In this document: positions 32,015 through 42,216 of the stretch, piece by piece
Position numbering within the stretch: position 1 is the stretch's first letter
Layout: each line of letters begins with the position of its first letter
Assembly (NCBI RefSeq): GCF_000730645.1
Contig: NZ_BBIU01000011.1
Span: 174,696 to 238,695, forward strand
DNA: 64,000 bases
DNA from: Pseudomonas parafulva NBRC 16636 = DSM 17004
Lineage (GTDB): Bacteria > Pseudomonadota > Gammaproteobacteria > Pseudomonadales > Pseudomonadaceae
Reading direction: 5' to 3'
Notes under the pieces: model-generated
Told to the model about the DNA's origin: nothing
The model's database searches: none
The model's input: only the letters and a program-made list of their open reading frames with translations
Made by a program: the position numbers and the translations under genes

Positions 32015-33309
32015 TGGCCAGGCTCCCGACCCGCACGCACGGCGCGGTCCTGCAGGCGCCTGGCGCCGGCCAGGTCACCCTGGGCGGCCAGCAGCGCGGC
32101 CAGATGCACCAAGGCCTCTGGGTGCTGGGGTTGCAGGTACAGGGCCTTGCGATAATGCGTCAGGGCTTGCGGCGCATCGCCTTCGGTGTCACTGAGCAGC
32201 CCCAGCCAGTAATACACCTGTGCGCTTGGGGCGAACTGACGCAGGTAACGCTGGCATTCGCTGCGGGCCTGCTGGCTGTCGCCGGCGTTGGCGCAGCGGG
32301 CGATATTGGCCAGCAACTCGCGTTCGGTACCTGTACTGGCTTCGTCCTGAGGGGAGCGTGCTGGCGCGCCAGCGACGGCTGCACGCAGCGGGCGAGGCAG
32401 GGGCGTCGAGGGCGGCGACTTACCGGGCATGTACAGCGCCGAGGGGCTGCGAGGGGGCACGGGAAGGCTCCGCGCGCTTTTTCCATCAGCGATGGACGGC
32501 AGCGCCGGGAGGGTTTCTTCCTGGCGCACGTAAGCAAAGGACTGGGGTATGCCCAAGGGGCGCATGCCCATGCGCGCCAGCAGGCTGCCTTCAGCGGGGC
32601 CGATGAACAGCACGCCCTGGGGGTGCAGCAGGCGCTTGAGGGTTTCGAATACCCGCTGCTGGGTCGGCACGTCGAAGTAGATCAGCAGGTTGCGGCAGAA
32701 AACAAAGTCGTATAGCCCGTCGCGGCTGGCCAACGCGGGGTCCAGCACATTGCCTACCTGCAGGCTTACCCGCTGGCGTACGCGCTCGTTCAGGCGGTGG
32801 CCATCCTCAAGGGCTTCGAAGTGTCGCTCGCGAAAGCCCAGGTTGTTGCCCCGGAAGGCATTGCGCCCATAGGTCGCCTGGTTGGCTTTGGCCACCGAAA
32901 TAGGGCTGATGTCCATGCCGTCGATCAAAAATGACGGCGGCGCCATACCGGCATCGATCAGCGCCATTGCCAGCGAGTAGGGTTCTTCACCCGTGGAACA
33001 GGGCAGGCTCAGCAACCGCAGGGGCCGTGCGCCGGCAAGCTCGGCCAGGCGTTTATGGGCCAGGCTGGCCAGGGCGGTGAAAGAGTCCGGATAACGGAAA
33101 AACCAGGTTTCCGGCACGATCACCGCTTCGATCAGCGCCTGTTGCTCGTCGTGCGACTGCTGCAAGCGCAGCCAGTAGTCATCCAGCCCGTTGGCCTGCA
33201 GTGCACTGCACCGTTGGCGCAGGGCTCGCTCAACCATCGGCGCCCCCACCGAGTCCACGTCCAGGCCAATACGTTCGCGCAGGAAGTTGAAGAAGTGTTG
33301 CTCGTTCAT
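32011..33309 (-). CDS. wspC: WspC, CheR-type methyltransferase with TPR-like tail
   Basis: 432 residues. N-terminal CheR domain (FFNFLRERIGLDVDSVG, LRLLSLPCSTGEEPYSLAMA, YDFVFCRNLLIYFD) methylates WspA using SAM. A proline-rich linker follows, then a C-terminal tetratricopeptide-like region (AQVYYWLGLLSDTEGDAPQA, HYRKALYLQPQHPEALVHLA) that may bind receptor or another Wsp protein. Overlaps wspB and wspD by four bases each. Confidence 0.94.
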   Translation of the reverse strand: MNEQHFFNFLRERIGLDVDSVGAPMVERALRQRCSALQANGLDDYWLRLQQSHDEQQALIEAVIVPETWFFRYPDSFTALASLAHKRLAELAGARPLRLLSLPCSTGEEPYSLAMALIDAGMAPPSFLIDGMDISPISVAKANQATYGRNAFRGNNLGFRERHFEALEDGHRLNERVRQRVSLQVGNVLDPALASRDGLYDFVFCRNLLIYFDVPTQQRVFETLKRLLHPQGVLFIGPAEGSLLARMGMRPLGIPQSFAYVRQEETLPALPSIADGKSARSLPVPPRSPSALYMPGKSPPSTPLPRPLRAAVAGAPARSPQDEASTGTERELLANIARCANAGDSQQARSECQRYLRQFAPSAQVYYWLGLLSDTEGDAPQALTHYRKALYLQPQHPEALVHLAALLAAQGDLAGARRLQDRAVRAGREPGQ

Positions 33310-33812
33310 GTCGACGCCCCGCTTGGCTCATCCACGTACAGCAACTGGTGCACGGTTTCAGGCAGCAGGTCACCGACCTCGATGCGCTGCAGCATGCCCT
33401 GGTCATCCTGGCGGACCGGGCCAAGGTAGGGCGCTGGCGCATTGTGTACGCCATAGGGTTTGAACTCGCCAGGGTGGCAACGCAAGGTTTCGGTAGCGTG
33501 CTCGAGCACCAGGCCAAGCTGCAGGCCGGCACGGTAGTGCACCAGTACCAGGCGGGTGCTGGTGCGCTGAACGGCAGGCCGGCCGATGCACAGGGCGGTC
33601 AGGTCGACCACCGGCACCAGCCGCCCGCGGTGGGCAAGAATGCCGGCGACCCAGGCTGGCGCGTGCAGCACCGGTTTGAGCGGCAGGCGCGGCAGTACCT
33701 CGACCACTTCATGCACGTTCAGGGCAAAACGCTGGTCATCGATGTGAAACAGCAAATACAACGTACCCTTGTCGTGGTCCGCCTGCGCCGCGCGCGGTTG
33801 CATGTCGATCAT
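33306..33812 (-). CDS. wspB: WspB, CheW-like coupling protein
   Basis: 168 residues, single CheW domain: YLLFHIDDQRFALNVHEVVE, HAPAWVAGILAHRGRLVPVV. Links WspA to WspE. Five bp after wspA and overlapping wspC. Confidence 0.94.
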   Translation of the reverse strand: MIDMQPRAAQADHDKGTLYLLFHIDDQRFALNVHEVVEVLPRLPLKPVLHAPAWVAGILAHRGRLVPVVDLTALCIGRPAVQRTSTRLVLVHYRAGLQLGLVLEHATETLRCHPGEFKPYGVHNAPAPYLGPVRQDDQGMLQRIEVGDLLPETVHQLLYVDEPSGAST

Positions 33813-33817
33813 CGCGG

Positions 33818-35440
33818 TCAGACTTTGAAGCGCGATACGCCGCCGCGCAGGCCGGCAGCCACCTGGCTCAGCTCATCGATGGCAAAGCTGGCCTGGCGCA
33901 GCGATTCCACCGTCTGGGTGCTGGCATCGCTCAACTGGGCCAGTGCCTGGTTGATCTGCTCGGCGCCCGTGGCCTGGGCCTGCATGCCCTCGTTGACCAT
34001 CAGCACGCGGGGTGCCAGGGCCTGCACCTGGTGAATGATCTGGCTGAGCTGCTCACCTACCTGCTGCACTTCGAACATGCCGCGGCGCACTTCTTCGGAG
34101 AACTTGTCCATGCCCATGACCCCAGCCGACACTGCCGACTGGATCTCGCGCACCATCTGTTCGATGTCATAGGTGGCAACGGCCGTCTGGTCGGCCAAGC
34201 GCCGGACCTCGGTCGCTACCACCGCAAAACCACGGCCGTATTCACCGGCTTTTTCCGCTTCGATAGCGGCGTTGAGCGACAGCAGGTTGGTCTGGTCGGC
34301 CACCTTGACGATAGTCACCACCATCTGCGTGATGTTGCTGGCCTTCTCGTTGAGAATGCCCAGCTTGGCGTTGACCAGGTCGGCCGCCCCCATTACCTGG
34401 TGCATGGTGTCTTCCATGCGCGCCAGCCCCTGCTGGCCGGAGCCGGCCAGGCTCGATGCCTGGTCGGCGGCGGAGGTCACCTCGGTCATGGTGCGCACCA
34501 GGTCCCGCGAAGTGGCGGCAATTTCACGGGACGTGGCACCAATCTCGGTGGTAGTGGCGGCCGTCTCGGTGGCCGTGGCCTGCTGCTGTTTGGAGGTGGC
34601 AGCGATTTCGGTTACCGACGTGGTGACCTGCACCGAAGAGCGCTGAGCCTGGGCGACAAGGTTGGCCAGCGATTCCGCCATCTCGTTGAAGCCGCCTTCG
34701 ATGGCGCCGAATTCGTCCTTGCGCGCCAGGTTCAGGCGCATGCTCAGGTCACCCGAGCGCAGCTTGTCCAGGGCGGTGACGATCTGTTTCATGGGGGCGG
34801 TGATCGCACGCAGCAGCAGCCAGCCACAAATGCCGGCGGCCGCAATGGCCATCAACAGCGACACCAGCATGCTACCTTTGGCGGTGGCCACGGCGCCGAC
34901 GATCTCGCGTGTCGCCGCATCGGCAGACAAGCGGTTCTGTTCGATCACTTCGTTCAGGTGCTTGCGACCCTCTACCCACGTCGGGGTCAGGACGTCGGTG
35001 ATCAGGCGTTGGGCCTCGGGGTAGTTGCGCTGGCGGTAAGCATCGAGCACCTGGCCGATTTCACCGACGTAGGTCTGCTCCAGCTGGACGAAGGCCTCGA
35101 AGCGCGCCTGGTCCTCACCGCTACGGATGGTGCTCTGGTAGCTGGCCATGTGCTGCTTGAGCCGGTCTTCAAAGCTTTTGAACAGCTCGAGGTCGGCCGA
35201 AGACAGCTCGCGGCGGTCGGAAAGCCCCACCAGCTGCTGGCTGGTGACATAACTGTCCACCCACGCACTGCGGATCATCGAGCTGTAGTAGACGCCTGGA
35301 ATGTTGTTGGTGCCCACCGCTTCCTCGGCAGTCTCGATGGTCACCAACCGCGAGTAGGCTGCCACGATCATCAACAGCATGATGGTGATGATCACGGCAA
35401 AGCTTGCCAGGATCCGTTGGCGCAACGTCCAGTTCTTCAC
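33818..35440 (-). CDS. wspA: WspA, membrane-bound chemoreceptor of the Wsp system
   Basis: 540 residues. First transmembrane helix about residues 10-28, periplasmic helical domain about 30-190, second helix near 190-210 ([20 protein letters not shown]), then HAMP and the methyl-accepting cytoplasmic hairpin with signalling tip ([40 protein letters not shown]). In related species WspA senses surface contact. First gene of the operon; its promoter should lie in 35441-35568, where I see no clear element. Confidence 0.95.
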   Translation of the reverse strand: MKNWTLRQRILASFAVIITIMLLMIVAAYSRLVTIETAEEAVGTNNIPGVYYSSMIRSAWVDSYVTSQQLVGLSDRRELSSADLELFKSFEDRLKQHMASYQSTIRSGEDQARFEAFVQLEQTYVGEIGQVLDAYRQRNYPEAQRLITDVLTPTWVEGRKHLNEVIEQNRLSADAATREIVGAVATAKGSMLVSLLMAIAAAGICGWLLLRAITAPMKQIVTALDKLRSGDLSMRLNLARKDEFGAIEGGFNEMAESLANLVAQAQRSSVQVTTSVTEIAATSKQQQATATETAATTTEIGATSREIAATSRDLVRTMTEVTSAADQASSLAGSGQQGLARMEDTMHQVMGAADLVNAKLGILNEKASNITQMVVTIVKVADQTNLLSLNAAIEAEKAGEYGRGFAVVATEVRRLADQTAVATYDIEQMVREIQSAVSAGVMGMDKFSEEVRRGMFEVQQVGEQLSQIIHQVQALAPRVLMVNEGMQAQATGAEQINQALAQLSDASTQTVESLRQASFAIDELSQVAAGLRGGVSRFKV

Positions 35441-35568
35441 ATTCAGCCCTCAGGAATTCACTACGAGCGGGAAAAATCGTCGAAGTATAGCCCAGGCGCC
35501 CTACAGTTTTGCGGCTCAAATGCGGGCAGTGGCCGCAAAATGCCACCTCACTGAGGCGGCCGTGTTGC

Positions 35569-36255
35569 CTAGGCCTGAGCGGCAGCCTGCCGGGCCTGCT
35601 TTTCAAGCTCTTCGCGCAGCCCCGGCTGCAGGCCCAGACGGCGAGCCAGCTCGTCAAGGTAGGCGCGCTCCATGAAGTTCTCCTGGTCGACCATCATCAG
35701 GCTGGCCAGGTACATTTCTGCGGCTATTTCCGGCGTTTGTGCGGCGCTGGCCACTTCTGCCGGGTCCAGCGGCTTGTTCAGTTCCGCATGCAGCCATTGC
35801 TGCAACTGGCCGTCATTGTCCAGGCGGGTGAACTCGCCTTCGATCAGCGCCCGCTCCCGGTCGTCCACGTGGCCGTCGGACTTGGCGGCTGCCACCAGCG
35901 CCCGCAACACCGCCTGGCTGTGCTGCTCCACTTCAGCGGGTGGTACACGGTCTACGGTCTGCGGCTGCACCGCAGCACCCTGCTGGCTGGCCTGCCAGTT
36001 GCCGTAGGCTTTGTACGCCAGCACTCCGAGTGCCGCCAGGCCACCGTAGGTCAGGGCCTTGCCACCGAACTTGCGGGCCTTCTTGCTGCCCAGCAGTACC
36101 CCCAGCGCGCCCCCGCCCAGCAACCCGCCACCGGCGCCCGACAGCAGCCCGCCCAGGCCACCGGCGCCAGCCCCAGGCTTACCACCGCCCGCCTGTTTTT
36201 CGAGCAGTTGCTGACCCGATTTGAGCAGTTGATCCAGCAGGCCCCGAGTATTCAT
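35569..36255 (-). CDS. TerB / DUF533 family membrane protein
   Basis: 228 residues. The N-terminus is Gly-rich with two hydrophobic stretches (GGLLSGAGGGLLGGGALGVL, YGGLAALGVLAYKAYGNW), the C-terminus is a helical TerB-like domain (VLRALVAAAKSDGHVDDRER, EMYLASLMMVDQENFMERAY). Matches DUF533/YebE-type proteins. A link to tellurite resistance is by family name only. Confidence 0.85.
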   Translation of the reverse strand: MNTRGLLDQLLKSGQQLLEKQAGGGKPGAGAGGLGGLLSGAGGGLLGGGALGVLLGSKKARKFGGKALTYGGLAALGVLAYKAYGNWQASQQGAAVQPQTVDRVPPAEVEQHSQAVLRALVAAAKSDGHVDDRERALIEGEFTRLDNDGQLQQWLHAELNKPLDPAEVASAAQTPEIAAEMYLASLMMVDQENFMERAYLDELARRLGLQPGLREELEKQARQAAAQA

Positions 36256-36416
36256 CGGTGCGTCTCCACATAAAGGAAATGAACAGCCAGAGTAAGACTT
36301 GCCCTACAACTCGCCACAGCGGATTTGCATCCGGATGTTGCATTGACCGGCAAAAAGCCAACTAGACTCGATATCGCCAGCACCTCCCGAACAAGAACTC
36401 CACAAGAGGGAATACC

Positions 36417-37568
36417 ATGTCAGTGCACAAGACCGCATGGCTCGGCGCCTTGTCTATAGCCCTGCTCGCCAGCGCCGGCCTGCAGGCCGGCGAACCGCTC
36501 AAGGCGCTGGGCCCGGGCGAAGGGCGCCTGGACATCGTCGCCTGGCCTGGCTACATCGAGCGCGGTGAAAGCGACAAGGCCTACGACTGGGTAACCGGCT
36601 TCGAGCAGCAGACCGGGTGCAAGGTCAGCGTCAAGACCGCCGCCACCTCGGACGAAATGGTCAGCCTGATGACCAAGGGCGGTTATGACCTGGTGACCGC
36701 TTCGGGTGATGCCTCGCTGCGCCTGATTGCCGGCAAGCGGGTGCAGCCGATCAATACCTCACTGATTGCCAACTGGAAGCTCATCGACCCGCGCTTGCAG
36801 AACGGTGGCTGGTACGTGGTCGACAAGCAGGTCTATGGCACACCCTATCAGTGGGGCCCCAACGTGCTGCTCTACGACACCCGTGTTTTCCCCCAGCCGC
36901 CCACTACCTGGGGGGTGGTGTTCGTCCCGCAGGACCTGCCTGACGGCAAGCCCAACAAAGGCCGCGTGCAAGCTTACGACGGGCCTATCTACATCGCCGA
37001 TGCCGCGCTGTACCTGAAATCAGCCAGGCCCGAACTGGGCATCGCCGACCCCTACGAACTCACCGAACCGCAGTACCAGGCGGTGCTGGAGCTGCTGCGC
37101 CAGCAGCATCCGCTGGTGCATCGTTACTGGCATGACGCCACGGTGCAGATGAGCGACGTGAAGAACGAAGGCGTGGTCGCCTCAAGCTCATGGGGCTACA
37201 TGGTCAACGGCCTGAAAGCCGACAACCAGCCAGTCGCCTCGACGATTCCCAAGGAGGGTGCGACCGGCTGGGCGGACACCACCATGCTGCACGCCGAAGC
37301 CAAGCACCCCAACTGCGCCTACCAGTGGATGGACTGGTCACTGCAACCCAAGGTGCAGGGCGATGTGGCCGCCTGGTTCGGCTCCTTACCCGCCGTACCG
37401 GCCGCCTGCACCGGCAGCCAGCTGCTGGGCGCTGAAGGCTGCAAGACCAATGGTTTCGATAACTTCGACAAGATTGCCTTCTGGAAAACCCCACAGGCAC
37501 AGGGCGGCAAGTTCGTGCCCTACAGCCGCTGGACCCAGGACTACATCGCGATCATGGGCGGACGCTGA
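36417..37568 (+). CDS. ydcS: ABC transporter periplasmic binding protein, polyamine type (YdcS-like)
   Basis: 383 residues with a signal peptide (LSIALLASAGLQA-GE). Mature protein of the spermidine/putrescine binding family: LDIVAWPGYIERG, SDEMVSLMTKGGYDLVTASG, YGTPYQWGPNVLLYDTRVFP. Four Cys may form disulfides (PNCAYQW, AACTGSQ, EGCKTNG). First gene of a five-gene set with the order and sizes of E. coli ydcSTUV-patD. Ligand, probably putrescine or a related amine, is inferred from that context. SD AAGAGGG precedes the ATG. Confidence 0.88.
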   Translation: MSVHKTAWLGALSIALLASAGLQAGEPLKALGPGEGRLDIVAWPGYIERGESDKAYDWVTGFEQQTGCKVSVKTAATSDEMVSLMTKGGYDLVTASGDASLRLIAGKRVQPINTSLIANWKLIDPRLQNGGWYVVDKQVYGTPYQWGPNVLLYDTRVFPQPPTTWGVVFVPQDLPDGKPNKGRVQAYDGPIYIADAALYLKSARPELGIADPYELTEPQYQAVLELLRQQHPLVHRYWHDATVQMSDVKNEGVVASSSWGYMVNGLKADNQPVASTIPKEGATGWADTTMLHAEAKHPNCAYQWMDWSLQPKVQGDVAAWFGSLPAVPAACTGSQLLGAEGCKTNGFDNFDKIAFWKTPQAQGGKFVPYSRWTQDYIAIMGGR

Positions 37569-37586
37569 GGTTTTCTGAATGCCTGT

Positions 37587-37620
37587 GCCGGCCTTTTCGC
37601 GGGTAAAACCGCGAAGGGGA
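37587..37620. repeat. REP-like element between ydcS and ydcT homologues
   Basis: GCCGGCCTTTTCGCGGGTAA followed by the returning arm ACCGCGAAGGGG. An intra-operon REP hairpin could lower downstream expression relative to the binding protein. Confidence 0.6.
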
Positions 37621-37654
37621 CAGCGCAGGAAACATTGATGCCGGGAGCCCACTC

Positions 37655-38686
37655 ATGCCCCTAGCCGTCCAGTTCACTCAGGTTTCCCGCACCTTTGGCG
37701 AGGTCAAGGCAGTCGACCAGGTCAGCATCGACATCGCCGAAGGGGAATTTTTCTCCCTGCTCGGGCCCTCGGGCTCTGGCAAGACCACGTGCCTGCGGTT
37801 GATAGCGGGCTTCGAACAGCCCAGCAGCGGCTCCATCCGTATCCATGGGCTGGAGGCCGCTGGCGTTCCGCCGTACCAGCGAGACGTCAATACGGTTTTC
37901 CAGGACTACGCCCTGTTCCCGCACATGAACGTGCTGGACAACGTGGCCTACGGCCTGAAGGTAAAGGGCACGCCCAAGGCCGAGCGCCATAGCCGTGCCG
38001 AAAACGCCCTGGCCATGGTCGCCCTGGCCGGCTACGGCGCACGCAAGCCTGCCCAGCTGTCGGGCGGCCAACGCCAGCGGGTGGCGCTGGCCAGGGCGCT
38101 GGTCAACCGCCCACGGGTGCTGCTGCTGGATGAGCCGCTGGGGGCGCTGGACCTCAAGCTGCGTGAACAGATGCAGGTGGAGCTGAAGAACCTGCAACGA
38201 CAACTGGGCATCACCTTCGTGTTCGTGACCCATGACCAGACCGAGGCGCTGTCGATGTCCGACCGGGTGGCGGTGTTCAACCGTGGCCGTATCGAACAGG
38301 TGGACACGCCGCGCAACCTCTACCTGAACCCGGCCACCCCCTTCGTGGCGTCCTTCGTCGGCACCTCCAACGTGGTGCGTGGCGCGCTGGCCGAAGCCCT
38401 CAGCGGCAGCCCTGCGCCCTTCTCCATCCGCCCCGAACACATACGCCTGGGCGCCGCCGGACCCGACAGCCGCCATGTTCAGGTCGAAGGCTTGTTGCGC
38501 GATATCCAGTACCAGGGCAGTGCCACGCGCTTCGAAGTACAGCTGGACAGCGGCCAGCTGCTGGCGGTCAGCCAGGCCAATGACAGCTGGCAGGCCATGC
38601 CCCAGGCTTGGCAGCCGGGGCAACGCGTGCAAGCGCACTGGCCGCAAGAGGCCATGACCCAGCTGCAGGACACCGAGGCGTACTGA
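37655..38686 (+). CDS. ydcT: ABC transporter ATPase, PotA/YdcT type
   Basis: 343 residues. Walker A LLGPSGSGKTTCLRL, Q-loop QDYALFPHMNV, signature LSGGQRQRVALARAL, Walker B VLLLDEPLGALD, H-loop FVFVTHDQTEA, then a C-terminal TOBE-type domain (FSIRPEHIRLG). Energises amine uptake with the two permeases that follow without gaps. Confidence 0.92.
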   Translation: MPLAVQFTQVSRTFGEVKAVDQVSIDIAEGEFFSLLGPSGSGKTTCLRLIAGFEQPSSGSIRIHGLEAAGVPPYQRDVNTVFQDYALFPHMNVLDNVAYGLKVKGTPKAERHSRAENALAMVALAGYGARKPAQLSGGQRQRVALARALVNRPRVLLLDEPLGALDLKLREQMQVELKNLQRQLGITFVFVTHDQTEALSMSDRVAVFNRGRIEQVDTPRNLYLNPATPFVASFVGTSNVVRGALAEALSGSPAPFSIRPEHIRLGAAGPDSRHVQVEGLLRDIQYQGSATRFEVQLDSGQLLAVSQANDSWQAMPQAWQPGQRVQAHWPQEAMTQLQDTEAY

Positions 38687-38687
38687 C

Positions 38688-39599
38688 ATGACCCCACTGC
38701 GCACCTTGTCCAACGTGCTGTACCAGCGCCCCAACCTGTACCTGGCGCTGCTGCTGGTTACGCCCCTGGGGTGGTTCGGTGCCATCTACCTGGGCTCGCT
38801 GCTGAACCTGCTGTGGCAAGGTTTCTACACGTTCGATGACTTCACCATGGCAGTGACGCCCACGCTGACCCTGGCCAATTTCGCAGCGCTGTTCAACCCG
38901 TCCAACTTCGACATCATCGTGCGCACAGTGACCATGGCGGTCGCCGTATCACTGGCAAGTGCGGTGCTGGCCTTCCCCATTGCCTATTACATGGCCCGCT
39001 ACACCCGCGGCAAGACCAAGGCGTTTTTCTACATTGCAGTGATGATGCCCATGTGGGCCAGCTATATCGTCAAGACCTACGCATGGACCCTGCTGCTGGC
39101 CAAGGGCGGTGTGGCCCAGTGGTTCACCCAGCAGTTGGCACTGGACGGCCTGCTGCAGGCCATCCTGGGCATTCCGGGGGTAGGTGGCAGCACGTTGTCC
39201 ACGTCCCACCTGGGGCGTTTTCTGGTGTTCGTCTATATCTGGCTGCCATTCATGATCCTGCCGATCCAGGCTGCGCTGGAGCGCCTGCCGCCGTCGCTGC
39301 TGCAAGCCTCGGCCGACCTGGGGGCAAAGCCGCTGCAAACGTTCATGCAGGTGACCCTGCCGCTGTCGATACCCGGCATCGCCGCCGGCTCGATCTTCAC
39401 CTTCTCGCTCACCCTCGGCGACTTCATCGTGCCACAGCTGGTGGGCCCGCCCGGCTACTTCATCGGCAGCATGGTCTATGCCCAGCAGGGTGCCATCGGC
39501 AACATGCCCATGGCTGCGGCGTTCACCCTGGTGCCCATTGTGCTGATCGCCCTCTACCTCGCTGTGGTCAAGCGCATGGGGGCCTTCGATGCACTCTGA
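38688..39599 (+). CDS. ydcU: ABC transporter permease, PotB/YdcU type
   Basis: 303 residues, about six transmembrane segments ([20 protein letters not shown] near the start). EAA loop [20 protein letters not shown] contacts the ATPase. Begins one base after the ATPase stop and overlaps the next permease by 11 bp. Confidence 0.92.
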   Translation: MTPLRTLSNVLYQRPNLYLALLLVTPLGWFGAIYLGSLLNLLWQGFYTFDDFTMAVTPTLTLANFAALFNPSNFDIIVRTVTMAVAVSLASAVLAFPIAYYMARYTRGKTKAFFYIAVMMPMWASYIVKTYAWTLLLAKGGVAQWFTQQLALDGLLQAILGIPGVGGSTLSTSHLGRFLVFVYIWLPFMILPIQAALERLPPSLLQASADLGAKPLQTFMQVTLPLSIPGIAAGSIFTFSLTLGDFIVPQLVGPPGYFIGSMVYAQQGAIGNMPMAAAFTLVPIVLIALYLAVVKRMGAFDAL

Positions 39600-40395
39600 C
39601 AAGGCGCCCTGGGGCCTGCGCCTGGCCGCTTGGGGCGGGCTACTGTTCCTGCACTTTCCCATCCTGATCATTCTGCTGTACGCCTTCAATACCGAAGATG
39701 CAGCGTTCAGCTTTCCGCCCCGGGGCCTGACCCTGAAGTGGTTCACCGTGGCGCTGGCCAGGCCCGACGTGCTGGATGCAATCAGCCTCTCCCTGCAGGT
39801 GGCCTGCCTGGCCACGCTGATTGCGCTGGTGCTGGGCACGCTGGCTTCGGCGGCGCTGTACCGGCGCAGCTTTTTAGGCAAGGAAAGCCTTTCGCTGGTG
39901 CTGATACTCCCTATCGCCCTGCCCGGCATCATCACCGGCATCGCCTTGCTTTCGGCGTTCCGCAGCCTGGGTATCGAACCGGGTGTGTTCACCATCGTGG
40001 TCGGCCACGCCACCTTCTGCGTGGTGATCGTCTACAACAACGTGATCGCGCGCCTGCGGCGCACCTCGCAAAGCCTGATAGAAGCCTCGATGGACCTGGG
40101 CGCGGACGGTTGGCAGACGTTCCGCTACATCATCCTGCCCAACCTGGGCTCCGCGCTGCTGGCAGGCGGCATGCTGGCCTTTGCCCTGTCGTTCGACGAA
40201 ATCATCGTGACTACCTTCACCGCGGGCCATGAGCGGACCCTGCCCATCTGGCTATTGAACCAGCTCAGCCGCCCACGTGACGTACCCGTGACCAACGTGG
40301 TTGCCATGCTGGTGATGCTGGTGACCATGCTGCCCATTCTTGGCGCCTACTACCTGACCCGGGGCGGCGACGCCGTAGCGGGCAGCGGCAAATGA
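39589..40395 (+). CDS. ydcV: ABC transporter permease, PotC/YdcV type
   Basis: 268 residues, six predicted transmembrane helices starting [23 protein letters not shown] loop [20 protein letters not shown]. Partner of the preceding permease. Confidence 0.92.
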   Translation: MHSDKAPWGLRLAAWGGLLFLHFPILIILLYAFNTEDAAFSFPPRGLTLKWFTVALARPDVLDAISLSLQVACLATLIALVLGTLASAALYRRSFLGKESLSLVLILPIALPGIITGIALLSAFRSLGIEPGVFTIVVGHATFCVVIVYNNVIARLRRTSQSLIEASMDLGADGWQTFRYIILPNLGSALLAGGMLAFALSFDEIIVTTFTAGHERTLPIWLLNQLSRPRDVPVTNVVAMLVMLVTMLPILGAYYLTRGGDAVAGSGK

Positions 40396-40411
40396 ACCTG
40401 GAGGAACCCCC

Positions 40412-41836
40412 ATGCAAACCCAGATGCTGATCAATGGCCAGCTGGTTGCCGGCGAAGGCCCGGCCTGTACCGTGCTGGACCCTGCCAAGGGCACAGCCCT
40501 GGCGCAGATCCAGGAAGCCAGCGAAGCCCAGGTGGATAGCGCGGTGCGTGCTGCGCATCAGGCTTTCGACAGTTGGTCGCAGGCCTGCCCCAAGGACCGC
40601 GCGCAGGCCCTGCTGGCACTGGCAGATACCATCGAGGCCAACGGTGACGAGTTGGCCGGGCTGGAATCGCAAAACTGCGGCAAACCGCTGGGCGCTGCCC
40701 GCAACGACGAGATCCCCGCGATTGCCGACGTATTCCGCTATTTTGCCGGCGCTGCGCGCTGCCTGGGTGGCCTGGCTGCCGGCGAGTATTTGCCGGGCCA
40801 CACGTCGATGATCCGCCGGGACCCACTGGGGGTGGTGGCCTCGATCGCGCCGTGGAACTACCCGTTGATGATGCTGGCCTGGAAGGTCGCCCCCGCACTC
40901 GCTGCGGGTAACACCGTGGTGATCAAGCCATCGGAACTGACCCCGCTTACGGCCTTGCGCCTGGGTGAGCTGGCCAAGACGCTGCTGCCACCGGGGGTGC
41001 TGAACATTGTGTTTGGCCGCGGCCAGACGGTGGGCAATCCGCTGGTCACTCACCCGCTGGTGCGCATGGTTTCGCTGACGGGCTCGATCGCCACCGGGGC
41101 TCACATCATCGGTGCCACCGCCGACAGCGTAAAACGCACCCATATGGAGCTGGGCGGCAAAGCCCCGGTGCTGGTGTTCGACGATGCCGACATCGACGCC
41201 GCCATCGACGGCATCCGCACGTTCGGCTTCTACAATGCCGGCCAGGACTGCACCGCAGCCTGCCGCCTGTATGTGCAGGACGGTATCTACGAGCGTTTCG
41301 TCGAACGCCTGGGTGCGGCGGTGGCCAGCCTCAAGCAGGGTCTGCAGGACGCGGAGGGTACAGAGCTGGGCCCGCTGATCAGCGCCCAGCACCGCGACAA
41401 GGTGGCAGGCCTGGTACAGCGCGCCATCGCGCAGCCGCACATTCGCCTGGTCACGGGCGGCAAGGTCGTTGCCGGGGATGGCTTCTTTTTCGAGCCAACG
41501 GTGCTGGCCGATGCCCAGCAGGATGACGAGATCGTGCGCCATGAGGTGTTTGGCCCAGTGGTGTCGGTCACCCGCTTTACTGACGAGGCGCAGGCGTTGG
41601 CATGGGCCAACGACTCCAACTACGGGCTTGCCTCATCCGTGTGGACCCGCGACACCGGCCGCGCCCACCGCCTGGCGGCGCGGCTGCAATATGGCTGCAC
41701 GTGGGTGAATACCCACTTCATGCTGGTCAGCGAAATGCCCCACGGCGGGCAGAAGCATTCAGGGTATGGGAAGGACATGTCGATGCACGGGCTGGAGGAT
41801 TACACCTGCGTGCGGCATGTGATGATCAAGCACTGA
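40412..41836 (+). CDS. patD: Gamma-aminobutyraldehyde dehydrogenase
   Basis: NAD-dependent oxidation of 4-aminobutanal (from putrescine) to GABA. 474 residues, exactly the E. coli PatD/YdcW length. Family residues: the [11 protein letters not shown] loop, catalytic Glu in [12 protein letters not shown], catalytic Cys in [17 protein letters not shown] precedes the ATG, 16 bp after the permease gene. The operon thus couples amine uptake to catabolism. A betaine aldehyde dehydrogenase is an alternative but less consistent with context. Confidence 0.87.
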   Translation: MQTQMLINGQLVAGEGPACTVLDPAKGTALAQIQEASEAQVDSAVRAAHQAFDSWSQACPKDRAQALLALADTIEANGDELAGLESQNCGKPLGAARNDEIPAIADVFRYFAGAARCLGGLAAGEYLPGHTSMIRRDPLGVVASIAPWNYPLMMLAWKVAPALAAGNTVVIKPSELTPLTALRLGELAKTLLPPGVLNIVFGRGQTVGNPLVTHPLVRMVSLTGSIATGAHIIGATADSVKRTHMELGGKAPVLVFDDADIDAAIDGIRTFGFYNAGQDCTAACRLYVQDGIYERFVERLGAAVASLKQGLQDAEGTELGPLISAQHRDKVAGLVQRAIAQPHIRLVTGGKVVAGDGFFFEPTVLADAQQDDEIVRHEVFGPVVSVTRFTDEAQALAWANDSNYGLASSVWTRDTGRAHRLAARLQYGCTWVNTHFMLVSEMPHGGQKHSGYGKDMSMHGLEDYTCVRHVMIKH

Positions 41837-41900
41837 GGGCTCGTTCATTGAGGACCACGTAGTGTCGTGGCCCCACGCTCAGAAATATCCTTCAACAACG

Positions 41901-41927
41901 ATGGATCACCTCCTACAGGTGATCCAT
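41901..41927. terminator. Inverted repeat between patD and hicA
   Basis: Perfect 11-bp stem ATGGATCACCT / AGGTGATCCAT with a 5-nt loop, 65 bp after the patD stop. No T-run follows, so it may be an operator or weak terminator. Confidence 0.5.
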
Positions 41928-41941
41928 TGAGCGGCTTTCGT

Positions 41942-41962
41942 TGGTATCATAATCTGATACCA
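41942..41962 (+). promoter_or_regulatory. Candidate hicAB operator/promoter overlapping the HicA start codon
   Basis: Palindrome TGGTATCA-TAATC-TGATACCA, whose last base is the A of the hicA ATG. Its centre contains CATAAT (41948-41953), a likely -10, with TTGAGC (41927-41932) as a -35 at 15-bp spacing. Binding of HicB here would block transcription. No Shine-Dalgarno is seen before hicA, so its message may be leaderless. Confidence 0.5.
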
Positions 41963-42216
41963 TGAACAATCAACAGAAAGCCACGCTTGAAAACCTGTGG
42001 AAGACACCAACGCCCAAGGCGCTGGAATGGGCGCGAATTGAAACCCTGCTGGTATCGGCAGGTGCGCGAGTCATTGAAGGGCGTGGCTCGCGTGTGCGCT
42101 TCGAACTTAACGGTGTAGTAGCGACGTTTCATCGCCCTCACCCGGACAGGCACGCGAAAACCTATCAGATACGGGATGCCCGCCAGTTTCTTGAGCAGGC
42201 AGGAGTAACGCCATGA
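41962..42216 (+). CDS. hicA: HicA toxin, mRNA interferase
   Basis: 84 residues with the HicA double-stranded-RNA-binding-like fold: WARIETLLVSAGARVIEGRG, SRVRFELNGVVATFHRPHP. The His in TFHRPH corresponds to the family's catalytic His. By family it cleaves mRNA and inhibits growth until bound by HicB. Slightly longer than minimal HicA (about 60) owing to an N-terminal extension. Overlaps hicB by ATGA. Confidence 0.88.
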   Translation: MNNQQKATLENLWKTPTPKALEWARIETLLVSAGARVIEGRGSRVRFELNGVVATFHRPHPDRHAKTYQIRDARQFLEQAGVTP

